In this document: positions 47,901 through 57,908 of the stretch, in pieces
Layout of the letters: every line of letters begins with the position of its first letter
Position numbering within the stretch: position 1 is the first letter of the stretch
Assembly: GCA_033063855.1 (NCBI GenBank)
Contig: CP093829.1
Span: 15,159,537 to 15,223,536 of the forward strand
Direction: 5' to 3'
DNA from: Smittia aterrima
Lineage: Eukaryota > Arthropoda > Insecta > Diptera > Chironomidae
DNA: 64,000 nt
Position numbers and translations under genes: made by a program
Notes under the pieces: model-generated
Told to the model about the DNA's origin: nothing
The model's input: only the letters and a program-made list of their open reading frames with translations
Databases searched by the model: none

Positions 47901-50124
47901 CCAAGAAAAGAATCAAAGACTCCGAATTTATCAACATTTTTGAGAAAGATTTGTTGTTAAAAGAACGAGACGAACGAAACAATTCGTGTCTTCAACAACT
48001 TGCTGATCTTGTGGAAATGACACCGGACATGGGACAAACGGTAACTCGTCATTTCCTTGAGCGAGGGCTTAGTTTGCCGTTGAGTGTTCGACGTGGTAAA
48101 AGTCAATGCTCGTGGAAGAGTGAAACATCTTTAGGCGATCAAAGCTTGAGGAGCGATTTCCACTGCATTAAACGATGTGAGTTTGCATTTTGTTGATCAA
48201 GTTGTTTTTAAGTTTCAATTTCTTTTTAGTTTCTCATCGTTCAATTCTCTCGGGTTCATCAACTTCAACAAGCACTGAATCATCGAAATCTTCGTCAAAA
48301 GAATCACTTAAAACTTTGACTCGACCATCAGGCTTATCAGTTGTCAAAATCTCTTTTCCCGATAGCAAGAAATCCACGAAGAAAACACAAAAACCATGAA
48401 AATCCTTTTTGAGATCGAACAAAAAAATTTTTAGTGAAAACTCACCAGTAAGTTGTGTACACATGGAACAGTTCATGGGAATCAATAAAACATTTGGATA
48501 TCCTCTGTGGATCAGCTTTCGACTCGATTAGCTTTTCTAAGAGACTCGAATTGAATTCGTAAATTTCTTGAATGTTGCTGAACAAAATGTTGAGCTCATC
48601 GACTTTCAAGCATCCTTTTTCCTTCCAGTCTTGCAAATATCTGAAAGCAAAAGTAAGTTTTAAAAGGTTTCGAGACAATTTTCAATTTCTTGACTTACCC
48701 TCTAATGATTTGGCCGAGATCTTCAACATAGCTCTTCTCTGATTCGATAATTTCAAGTGCAGCTCGCTCACACATCGTAAGAGATGGATTTCCTTCTGTT
48801 TCACTGTGATCAGCTAAACTTTCGATGCTGGCGAGATACGTGATGCCCAACTTTCCATTCGCTAAATGCTCAGCAACGCCGTAAGAGTTTGAAGACGATG
48901 CTGTGCTTGTTGATGACGACGAGCTGCTTATTGAAGCAGCTGACAATGGTCGATGTTTGGAGGACGGGGAAGCGTCGAGTTTCGTGTCACTCGACGAGGT
49001 TGTTGAGTCGATTCGTTTCTCCGGAAACTTCGGCGATTGTGTTGGCGACTTGACTTGTTGGTTTGATAAAAGCTTTGCTCTCGAGTATGACAGTTTCGGC
49101 GATGCCGTGGGTTTAAAGTCACTCTCTGCGACGTTATCGAGTGACTTGGTGAATTTTAAATTCGTGTTTACGGCTTCGCAAGCCGCATCTTCATCATCGT
49201 CCGAGCCGAGATGAAGTTTATATTTATGACGCGTTGCACCTTTTGAGTTTTTCATCGTAATTTCATCATTCCTCTCACTTGACTCGTTTTTATCTTCTCC
49301 GACGTTTATAAGATTTTCATGAATGTCTAATGCGCTCAAATTACTTTTGTTACTGCCACTTAATAAATTATTTATTAGTTCAGACGTTTTATTCAGCACG
49401 TTCTGGATGTCGTCATCATCATCGTCTCCACTAAAAATGCAATTATTGTTCAACGTATTATCGTAATTAAAGTTGTGGTCAACGTTTGTCGGAGTTTTAT
49501 CGCCACTATCGTTGTTGAGTTGATAGTTCTCGTCACTATCGGTTTTCGTGTGTACAATTGGCTCTTCAGAGTCGACAAGACTATTCGATTGCGAGATCTT
49601 CGTCAGATTCTTTGTGAGTGGATTCGAAAAACTCGACGGTTTTGGCAAATTGCTCTTCAGAAAAATCCGCCTCGTTTGCAAATTCGAGTTTTTGTCTACC
49701 GGCTTCCGAATCGCGGCGCCGGTTTTGCTTTGATTAAGTGACTGAATAAAAGATTTCACCGATGGAGTTGTCGTAATTGTCTCGGTCGTAGTTTGATGAG
49801 ATGATATCATTCGATGAACGTTTGGAGATATAATTTGGAGTGTTTTCGCAGTTGATGGATTATGATGGAAATTTTGATTTGAATTTAATTTTGGTGAAGA
49901 TATCAGAGAGTTGTTGGTAGCAGAAAGGCGCGTAGGCTTCGTTGGTATTTTAGAAACAATTAATTTTGGCTTAAGAGCTTGTTCGTGTGACTTTTTTATG
50001 TCCTCAAGCTGCCGTTCGGGAGATTTTTTCACTCGCAGTTCGCCAATGAGTTTCTCGTTGTTAAAGTTGCCCGAGAGTCTGTCGTAGTAACCGATCACTG
50101 AGGGCGATAAATCAGTTGAACTTC
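41995..50124 (-). CDS. PLEKHG-type Rho guanine nucleotide exchange factor (DH-PH), 5' end missing
   Basis: A cytosolic or membrane-recruited exchange factor that activates Rho-family GTPases. Exons on the minus strand: 50124-48699, 48640-48446, 44846-44681, 44626-44330, 44274-44061, 44006-41995. With one base from an unseen upstream exon they give 1436 aa. The first 450 or so residues are low-complexity (Ser/Asn-rich, an Asp run). The DH domain begins ERAALEIIESEKSYVEDL and has the helix [21 protein letters not shown] typical of PLEKHG1-3. The PH domain follows (WLGPDLTVLGELRQEG ... LFETMLIITKPKED ... KRLWAQHVKQAML). The long C tail is basic (RYRSKKAKK), then Ser-rich, with proline-rich SH3-type motifs (PVPPKIPKKP, PPPVPTKP). 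All phases agree. The intron 44847-48445 contains CCDC39 on the other strand. The exon at 50124 begins in mid-codon, so the start codon lies further right, not found. Confidence 0.88.
45393..48399 (+). CDS. CCDC39: CCDC39, ciliary 96-nm ruler coiled-coil protein, complete
   Basis: CCDC39 works with CCDC40 on the axoneme to set the 96-nm repeat and attach inner dynein arms and regulatory complexes in motile cilia and sperm flagella. Exons 45393-45777, 45831-48176 and 48230-48399 give 2901 nt, 966 aa, close to the animal proteins. It is almost entirely coiled coil. Family marks seen: the N terminus IGWHNSFVPIASEENKRQLE, the segment RQTEILYSVDYNIQHAEMRL followed by GTVNEEE, and a Ser/Thr-rich C-terminal tail (SGSSTSTSTESSKSSSKES) ending KKSTKKTQKP. 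The start ATG follows AACA and opens with the conserved motif close behind. The gene lies wholly inside an intron of the minus-strand RhoGEF. Its stop is 47 bp from a RhoGEF exon, so the 3' UTR probably overlaps that exon in antisense. Confidence 0.9.
48484..48489 (+). promoter_or_regulatory. Candidate CCDC39 polyadenylation signal inside an opposite-strand RhoGEF exon
   Basis: AATAAA is the first canonical hexamer after the CCDC39 stop (85 bases downstream). It lies within RhoGEF exon 48446-48640, where the same bases encode DH-domain residues on the minus strand. Confidence 0.45.
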
Positions 50125-50691
50125 CTATAAAAAAAAAGAGTTGAATGAATTAATAAAACTTGATCTAAATCTTTTCAAATGTAAAAGTCAATAAAATTAT
50201 ATTAATGCTCATGCTTCGACACGCCCTGAGTTATCAATAAAAGATTATTGAAATTTTATTGCAGCATGAATCGCGTCATTCGAACGGTATCAATAGAAGA
50301 CGAACAACAAAACACCCGCTCACGCATTCTCCCGCATCTAAATTTCTTTGAAACATAAATCGATAGCGCTGCGGCTGAATTCTGATTAAGCTTTCTCAGT
50401 CATTCTCATTTAACTGTGCTTTTTCACGATACTTTTGACCTCACTTAAACTTGAAGCGAAACGTCGAAATTTTATTTAATCTTTGTTATTGCGACCTTAT
50501 CAGCTATGAAATTCTGAATATGTTAATGAATATGTTATTGAATATTTTGCAAGCTTACTAAATAAACAGCGACACTTAGAAGAATCAACATGAACTGAGA
50601 AATATTTTTGAAACGTCGCATGAGAGTTTTGCTGGAACAAAATGAAATTTGAAGAAAATCTTATTGAAAAAATGTGCAAAAAATTGAATGT
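50125..50691. other. Intron or 5' flank of the RhoGEF gene
   Basis: Begins with a good acceptor on the minus strand (CTTTTTTTTTATAG). No further exon was recognised here. Confidence 0.5.
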
Positions 50692-50763
50692 TTCCCACGC
50701 CGGGGTTCGAACCCGGGTCGTCACGGTGAGAGCGTGAAATCCTAACCACTAGACTACATGGGA
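50692..50763 (-). tRNA. tRNA-Glu (CUC anticodon), copy 1
   Basis: 72 nt with discriminator A. Acceptor TCCCATG pairs with CGTGGGA (one T-G wobble). Anticodon stem TCACG/CGTGA, loop CTCTCAC. T arm CGGGTTCGAACCCCG. A plus-strand A-run just 3' provides the oligo-T terminator. Confidence 0.95.
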
Positions 50764-51127
50764 TATTTCTTAGATATCCTTTTGCTTGGCAAAAACGCTA
50801 AAAAATTTGGGAACGAAAATAAAAATTTTAATTGCACAATTTGTCGTAAGCGAAAAATAAACGTTATTCAAACACATAGCGATAACTTCAATTTGAAATA
50901 AAAGAATGGAAAAAATTGTGCTAAATTATCAGTAGACAAACTCATCCCTGAAAATTCTAAATTAAACTGGAATGTTTGTTACAAATAGACTCAAAATCTG
51001 ATTCTTTGAATATTGCAAACATTTTTTTGAATTGAAAAGTTATGTACAAAAAAAGTATTTTAAATACAAAGGCAAGAAAATCTTCATTTCGACATAAATT
51101 CTAGTAAAATTAAATCAAAAAAGTTAT

Positions 51128-51199
51128 TTCCCACGCCGGGGTTCGAACCCGGGTCGTCACGGTGAGAGCGTGAAATCCTAACCACTAGACTACATGGGA
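51128..51199 (-). tRNA. tRNA-Glu (CUC anticodon), copy 2
   Basis: Mature sequence identical to the copy 436 bp to the left; the flanks differ, so the duplication is old or the genes are kept alike by selection or conversion. Oligo-T terminator present (AAAAAAG on the plus strand). Confidence 0.95.
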
Positions 51200-51444
51200 G
51201 ATTATTTCGATGTTAGTTTCTTGACAAAAAACAAACTTGAATAAAAATTTCTCTTGATATTATTCTTTTTGTTTGAACTTAAGGATAATTAAGGAAAATA
51301 CGATGTTTTAATTACGTTATAGACAAATATTAAATTTTGTTCAGATTTGAAATTTCCGAAATTAAAATATAAATTTATAACTTTGATTTTTGCAACAAAA
51401 AATAATTTTTGATCATTGATAAAAAATTTACTAGTTTTGATTAA

Positions 51445-51695
51445 AATAAGAAAAATTAATAAAAAAAAAAGTTTCAAAAAAGTTTCCCATACCGGGAGTC
51501 GAACCCGGGCCTACCGGGTGAAAGCCGGTGATCCTAACCGCTAGACCATATGGGATGTCGTAGAGGTGGAGAATGTTTGACAAAGCGCTCATTTAAACCA
51601 ATGATGAAGATGTAACAAAATTCTATTTCCAAGTTGAATATTTACGAGAATATATTTCATTATTGAGAAGCATAGGAAACTTCCTCCATAAGAAA
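51445..51695. repeat. Inverted duplication around a tRNA-Glu gene, right arm
   Basis: Inverse partner of 41275-41520. The match includes the tRNA, the GTCGTAGAGGTGG leader, AGCGCTCATTTAAA, TTTACGAGAAT and AGCATAGGAAAC segments, and the 3' tract that gives TTTTTTGAAACTTTTTTT on the minus strand. Confidence 0.8.
51484..51555 (-). tRNA. tRNA-Glu (UUC anticodon), copy 3
   Basis: Identical mature sequence to the other two UUC copies. Acceptor TCCCATA with TATGGGA, loop CTTTCAC, discriminator A at 51484, oligo-T terminator downstream on the minus strand. Confidence 0.95.
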
Positions 51696-51953
51696 ATTCA
51701 AAGAATTGCACGAAAGGCAAGACAAGCAGAGAAAAAAAATGATCAAAGCGATAGCAGAAACGCGAGGCATAAATTTATGAAGTGCAAAAGATTTGTGTTA
51801 TTTCTCTCTGTTTTATGCATTTGCACATTTTTTTTCATAATCGCTTGCCACGTGCTTCCGACGGTCATTTTTCTAATTTTAATGCGTGCTCACGATCCGA
51901 AACATTCAGAAGCTGAAAATCAACTTTTACGCATTCGTGAAAAAAAAAACTAG
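51663..51953 (+). CDS. Doubtful small membrane-protein ORF
   Basis: The first ATG in the frame is 51777, inside a basic stretch; the hydrophobic segment VLFLSVLCICTFFFIIACHVLPTVIF-like (about 30 residues, split here only by description) would form one TM helix. There is no family resemblance, and its 5' part lies in the duplicated tRNA flank. Probably a chance ORF; listed because nothing else fills this stretch. Confidence 0.12.
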   Translation: MRSIGNFLHKKIQRIARKARQAEKKNDQSDSRNARHKFMKCKRFVLFLSVLCICTFFFIIACHVLPTVIFLILMRAHDPKHSEAENQLLRIREKKN

Positions 51954-54900
51954 AATTTCATAGCGCGAACAAAGTAACAAAAATTCAAACTGATATGTTT
52001 ACTCACAACAGAAACAGTTTTTGTTTGAGAGCCTTCAATGGCATTGAGATTCTTTTGAAGTTACACAGATCGCGGAATAAATTTGCTTTCATGATGATCT
52101 TCATTAGTTTCTTGATTCAATTGTGCTTGCGCCTATTTATAGCTCAACGATCGCTTTTTGATGAATTATGGAAACAAATTGCCAATTTTATGCCGTGCTT
52201 ATGCCATCAAACGGAATGACAATTAAATAAAGTTTCGCTCTGAATGAAGGAACTTTTCATTTCATTTCCCTGCCAATTTCAAACAACAAAGCGATCGTGT
52301 TTGCTTTTCTCTTCTTCGTCGTTGTTATTTCCGCCACAAAAAAAAACAACTAATGCGCTCGAAGAAGTGTTTACGATAAATCTTTCCGAATTGGAAAATA
52401 CTCGAGACGATGTGTTTTCACCCGAACAGGCTTTTCTATTAATACGACGAATTCGAGCAGACAATGTTGGAGTGGTAGGCGATCGAATTTTCAAAGAAAA
52501 TCTGATTACTCCATTTAATGTCTTTAGTCTTTGCTGCTTGCCAATCGACAGCGTAGAAACTCATATGAGGGCAATAAATTTCGTTTAATTAGCAAATTCT
52601 CTCCCATTAAGAGCATTTAATCGAGTCAACGTCATTTCTTCCCTCGCGGCATTCAAATGCGCTTAGAAATTCAGCGAGAGTCGATGGAAATTTTATTAGC
52701 TCTTAAGACTCAGTAACTTAATCTCAGGCCCGAAACATAAAAAGTCTTGTGGCGCATAAAAAGTTTTATGTAAATAAAGGTTTTGTCTCAAGTAGAGAGA
52801 AAACAGCGTATTGAGTTTTAGTGGTTAATGAAATCACGTTTATCTAATTGATTGTCGATTCTTAGACGTTGATCTTCGAGATTCTTTGTGGTTTCGATTT
52901 CATTGCAGCATCAACAATAAAGAATAAAGAAACAAAATCCAGGCATAAGATTGATGATGAAAAGATGTGGAAAAGAGAAAACTCTGAAGTTCTCTTGACT
53001 TATCGCGTTGACTACGGATTACTTTAGTTTGCCTCCTTTTCAGTTTCGTTTTTTAATTTCACAGTTTATGGCAAATGAAAACGACAAAATATTTGTTGTT
53101 CAACAAATAAAACGTGTGTTTTGGAGCTTTGCCTACGAATTGTGAGTTAAATGTAGAATAAATTTTGTCGGGCGGAGGTGAATTTATGTCGCGTCACTTT
53201 GGCTTTAATAACTTGCCATCGTCGATAGCAATCGAAGAAAACCATCTCAGAGAGTCTGAATTTATGCCAAAGTCATTATTATTAAGTTTCCTCCTTCTTC
53301 TTCTTCTCTCTCTCTCGTGCTGCTTAATCTAAGATGTAAAGCATAAAGAAATTCCTTTTATATAACAACAATAACGCGACACCAAGAGACACACAACGAG
53401 AGAATGTCGGGCATCGAGCGGTTCCGCGTAACATCGTCACTTCGAAGCATAAATTCAAGAATCAGACGACGACGAGTGAAAACGACTTTCATCTCTTCGT
53501 GGCTTTAATCGTCGTCGAGCCAGACAAGCGATCAGAAACTCCGTCGCCGTCGCACAATATTCTGATTTGTCGAAAGCATTTTGTCCGGAAGGCCATTACG
53601 ATATTGCGTTTCTGGGACAGCGACAAAACGAAAGCGAGAAGAAATTAACCGAAACGCTTTCAACGCTTTTACACGGTGTTCTTGTCTGTCGCTCTCGTCA
53701 TTATGCACACATGATCTACTTTCATTATTAATCCTTTCTTCGTCGTCCGGACCGTTCGATGGATTCGATAAGCGACCCGAATCGGCCACGAGAAGGGAAA
53801 AGAATTTGCCGTAACGTCGTAAATCAATTTCTTCACTCGATTCCACGTCGATTATCATCAACTTTTAAAAGGCGATCATTTGTAATGCACAACTCTTCCT
53901 GCACGACTTCACAGTTCCCGATTTTTTGCTTGAAGTCAGAAAAAGGTGAAACGATGAAAAGTCATCCAAAAATCTTCTTGAATTTTTTTTGTTTCGTATT
54001 CTGCACAAACGGCAGCAGCGGCTCACATTACACAATCGCATTTTGTTCTCTCTTAATGCCATTCTTGACAGATATTTATGCAACTCTTCGAAGCACAATT
54101 TAAAACCAATTATAATTCTTACACTTCTAAAGTTATTTTCCCGGCCCGGGCCTTACGGGCATATCGTTTTTGTCTTTGAAATTATCTTTCATCATAAATT
54201 TAAAAGAAATTTCCACGAAAACGTGTTGAAGCTTAATAATTTGCAAAACATTCTCGACAGCAATAAATAAACGTCAACCGGTTGATGATGCAATTTATGC
54301 ATTTCACGTCAGCCGCCGAAAAGTTCATTACATTCACTTCGAGATCCTTTTCAATCGATGCATTCGCTGCTCGCTATTAGATCAAACTTTCCATTTTTAT
54401 TTTAAAAATGCATTTTACATTTTGTTTTAATCACTGAGCTGCGCAATTTCAGCGGAATGCTCGTCAGACATGAAAGCAAAGCCTCGTAGAATCCAATGTT
54501 GGTGTGAGATTCTAGCGAGTGATATTTCACTTGTTGCTTCATTTATTCACACAGCGCGGCGGCGACGAACACTCGCGAGTTATTGGCAGTGAAAATTGTG
54601 ATGTAAAAATTATGATAACCGGCGCCAGAGAGAGAGCGAGAACGAGAAGAAACGCTATGCCTGAATAAAAAGATTAAAAAGGCGCGTATTGAAAGGAAAG
54701 AAGAAGAAAAACGATTGCACATAAATTTATGATAAATTAGTTTCTTTCCTGTTCCACGCTCTTTGGCATGCCAAGAGGTGAACTGAAGATAGATAAGGTT
54801 TCGTCTTCGTTCATCCTAAAATGGCAATCGACTCAATTTGTCCTCATGCGACTATTCTTCTTCGACTATTTAGGGAATGAAAGCTCGTTTTAAATATTTG

Positions 54901-57233
54901 CAAAAACAAACTCTCTCGAACAATATTTGACCCGAAAAGATCAAAAGAGAATTGAAGGGTCAAGTCGATGAATGGAATTTAAGATTTTCTGTCACCGATC
55001 GCTTGTTTTGCCTTTTCGTATGTTAATTTCGACATTTTAGTGTGCGAAATGTGAATTTCTTATTTTTCCATTCGCTGCTGCTCATTGCACTTTAAAGTGA
55101 TTTACTGACGATCGACAACGGGAGAGAAAGAGAAATATCACGTTTTCCTCTTTTCATGCTTACATGCGACGGTTTGTGGACAATTCTTGTGAATTTTTAA
55201 ACAATTTTCCTTTCGCAATTAGCTACGGCGTACTATTTGGAATTTCTATTGCTTGTTCAAACAACATCATCATCGGTAGAGGAAGAAGGCGAGCGAAAAC
55301 ATTTCGTTAATGCTCGAAATCCAATGTTTTGAGAGAAGTCACGTTCACTTCCTCGTAGTCAACGACTCATTTGAGGAATAATGTTCAGGCTAATGAACAC
55401 AGCGAGAGCGTAACGTTGTTGGCCTGTGTAACACGATACTCATCCAGGTAGAGTCGAAGAGTCATATGCGATCACAAACTCGTTTCGCCTTCAAATTCTC
55501 TTGGCGCGATATCATTGAAGTTTATGTAACTCGAGCTGCATTTTTTGAGAACCTTCAACGAGCCATCATGAACCTTCACGATGCCCTAAACTGGATGCTT
55601 TTATAGAACAACAACTTGCAGACTTGAGTCGTCGTTAAATTTCATCCTCGGCTTTTCCCTTTTTGGACTGAAACAACAATCAACGAGTGGCAATGGATTT
55701 TTTGTTTTGTTTTGCGCGAATATCATCGACAAATATCCGCGCGTTTAACAATAAGATTTTTTATCATTATTCTCAATAAGGAACAAAACAATTTGTTTGT
55801 GTTTCTATTTCTATCTCAAACGAATCTTTTCCTCAGCACTCGAATACGGAATCGAGTGTAGACAATGTGTGGAGACATGAGGCTCAATTAAGCAAAACTT
55901 TTACCGAACAACGATCGTTGTAACAACAAAGTTTTGCGCTGGTGATACAAGACAAGAAATGTTGAAATCACAGCGGAAAATATGGAGCAAAATCCATAAT
56001 GTGAAGCTCACCCAAAAATGGAAGCTGATGAAATATTAATCTCTATGTTCCCATGTTGCACAAAGCCACATTATACAAGATTGTTTTGCAAATAAAATCA
56101 GAGAACGTTGGAGAAACATTTTCATCGCGATTCTTAATTGGGTTTAAGTTATAGATTTATAAATTCAAATTTAACAAAATAAGAGTTCGACTCGCGGGCT
56201 TCATTTGCATTTGACTTTCGCAATTTGCACAAATTTCTCTCGCTCGTTTCTGGTTTGTGATTGAGACCGAGAGATTCTTGTTCCAGCATCGATGGCTATT
56301 TATGTACATGGCGGGGCGAGAGCCGAGTGGAAGCGGCAGCAGAATTAGTCTGTTGTGTTAACTGTAACTAATCATTCGGTCGAGCACGTCGTATGATTCA
56401 GACGACGACCAGATGTGAAAATTTATAAATAAATTCACAAGATTCTCGTCAAGTCATTCGTCAGTTAACTAATGTGTAATAATCGTAAGCTTCCGCGTCA
56501 GTTTGACGCCGGATAGAGATGTTTTTGGAATGCTACTTCGACTTTCAAGTCTAAGTTTCTCTTCACTTAAGACTCTTCCATTCAGAGCGAGTTGTAAAAT
56601 ATGTCAGCTTGCAACAGCACATCGTCAAATCTCAGGAAAGTTTATGATAAAAGCTCATTAAGAACCTGTAAACTTCACGGCTAAATAGCTTGACAGAGAA
56701 ACAATTTAAAAGGAGGGAAAGAGAGAGAACCACTTGACGTGATGTCCGTAGAAAATCGAACACATTTATTAGCACGACGACGTTGCAAAACCGATAGGAA
56801 TTGAAAGTAAAACTTCGGAAACTTTTCTCGCAATTAAATTATGCAAAAAGTGCAATTTCATTTACCGCTTTTTTATTACATTTCTTTCTCTTAACGGGAG
56901 ATAAAATATTGGCACGAAAGCCAATCTACATACGAGAGACAATCAATAGACGATTTTCGACGTGATGCCTTAACAATGAGTTTATTCGAATTGGAGGAAA
57001 TTTTTTTGCATACGACAATAGCCGCGACGAGACATTGACTGCCAAGCAATAGAGAGAAAAGTTAAATATTAAAGGAAAATTTAAACTTCTTATGACAACT
57101 TTCCGTTCGCAAGACAGGAATTTAAAATGAAAATTACCATTTCCTAATTTACGTGCGGTTTCCACAGTCATTTCATCAAAGTTGATCCAGTAAGCGCTCG
57201 AGGAGATCGGTTTGAGGAAAAGAAAGAAAAATT
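51954..57233. other. 5.3 kb without recognisable genes
   Basis: Short ORFs on both strands (for example 53532-53861 minus, 53759-54103 plus) overlap each other and lack domains. Far 5' exons or the promoter of the RhoGEF gene may lie here, but none can be identified from sequence alone. Confidence 0.4.
53290..53319. repeat. Pyrimidine simple repeat (CTT/CT)
   Basis: A run of TTC units followed by TC dinucleotides, about 30 bp. Confidence 0.7.
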
Positions 57234-57908
57234 CGGAAGACCGGTCACAGGTGACCTGGTACAAGGATTTTTTCGATTTTCGCTTTTCGGTATTGAATTT
57301 TCATATGTTCCATTACAACTATCCAAACTATCCGCAAATATCCAAACTATCCATAAATATCCCAACTATCCAAACTATCCGTCACTTTCTAATATAAATA
57401 GAAGTGCTGGAAAAAAAATTTCTTTGATTTTTGAGTTCTTGAAGAAGAAACATCGACAAATTTTATGCAAATAACTTTTTGATTATATATTATATATTAT
57501 ATATTATATATTATATTATATATTATATAATCTTTCTGTCCGTCCGTCTGTGAGCCATAACTTTTGCTGCCATAAGTTTGCCATAAGTTTTGGTCTGTCT
57601 GTCTGTCTGTCCGTCAGCAAAAAGTTATGGCAATTTATGGCAACTTATGGCAACTTATGGCAACTTGACAGACGGACGGACGGACAACTTATGGCAACTT
57701 ATGGCAACTTATGGCAACTTGACAGACGGACGGACGGACAACTTATGGCAACTTATGGCAACTTGACAGACGGACGGACGGACAACTTATGGCAACTTAT
57801 GGCAACTTATGATTTTTGCTGACAGACGGACAGGCAGTCAGTCAGACAGGCAGACAGACAGACAGACATAGTGGCCACAATAAGGATTTTTCCTTCGAAA
57901 AAATCCTT
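57234..57908. mobile_element. Third copy of the MITE-like repeat
   Basis: The 13-bp inverted ends AAGGATTTTTTCG (57263-57275) and CGAAAAAATCCTT (57896-57908) match those of the two copies in the foldback arms. The interior has the same order: CTTTTCGGTATTG, ATTACAACTATCC units, AT microsatellite (about 57484-57530), GTCC/GTCT runs, TTATGGCA motifs, GTGGCCACAATAAGG. Homology extends about 29 bp beyond the left end (GAAGACCGGTCACAGGTGACC), which holds an interrupted palindrome at 57243-57256. Divergence from the arm copies is visible throughout, and the 3' half is expanded into a minisatellite. Confidence 0.75.
57623..57811. repeat. Higher-order minisatellite of TTATGGCAAC and GACGGACG units
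   Basis: Three composite units of about 44-54 bp, each several copies of ACTTATGGCA followed by TTGACAGACGGACGGACGGAC. The 90-codon ORF through it (repeated WQLDRRTDGQ) is a by-product of the repeat. Confidence 0.9.

Noticed and set aside
53532..54103. Overlapping ORFs on both strands in the right-hand gene-poor region
   Set aside because: No domains, mutually overlapping and low-complexity; no splice-consistent series.
57550..57822. 90-codon ORF with repeated WQLDRRTDGQ
   Set aside because: Translation of a minisatellite.
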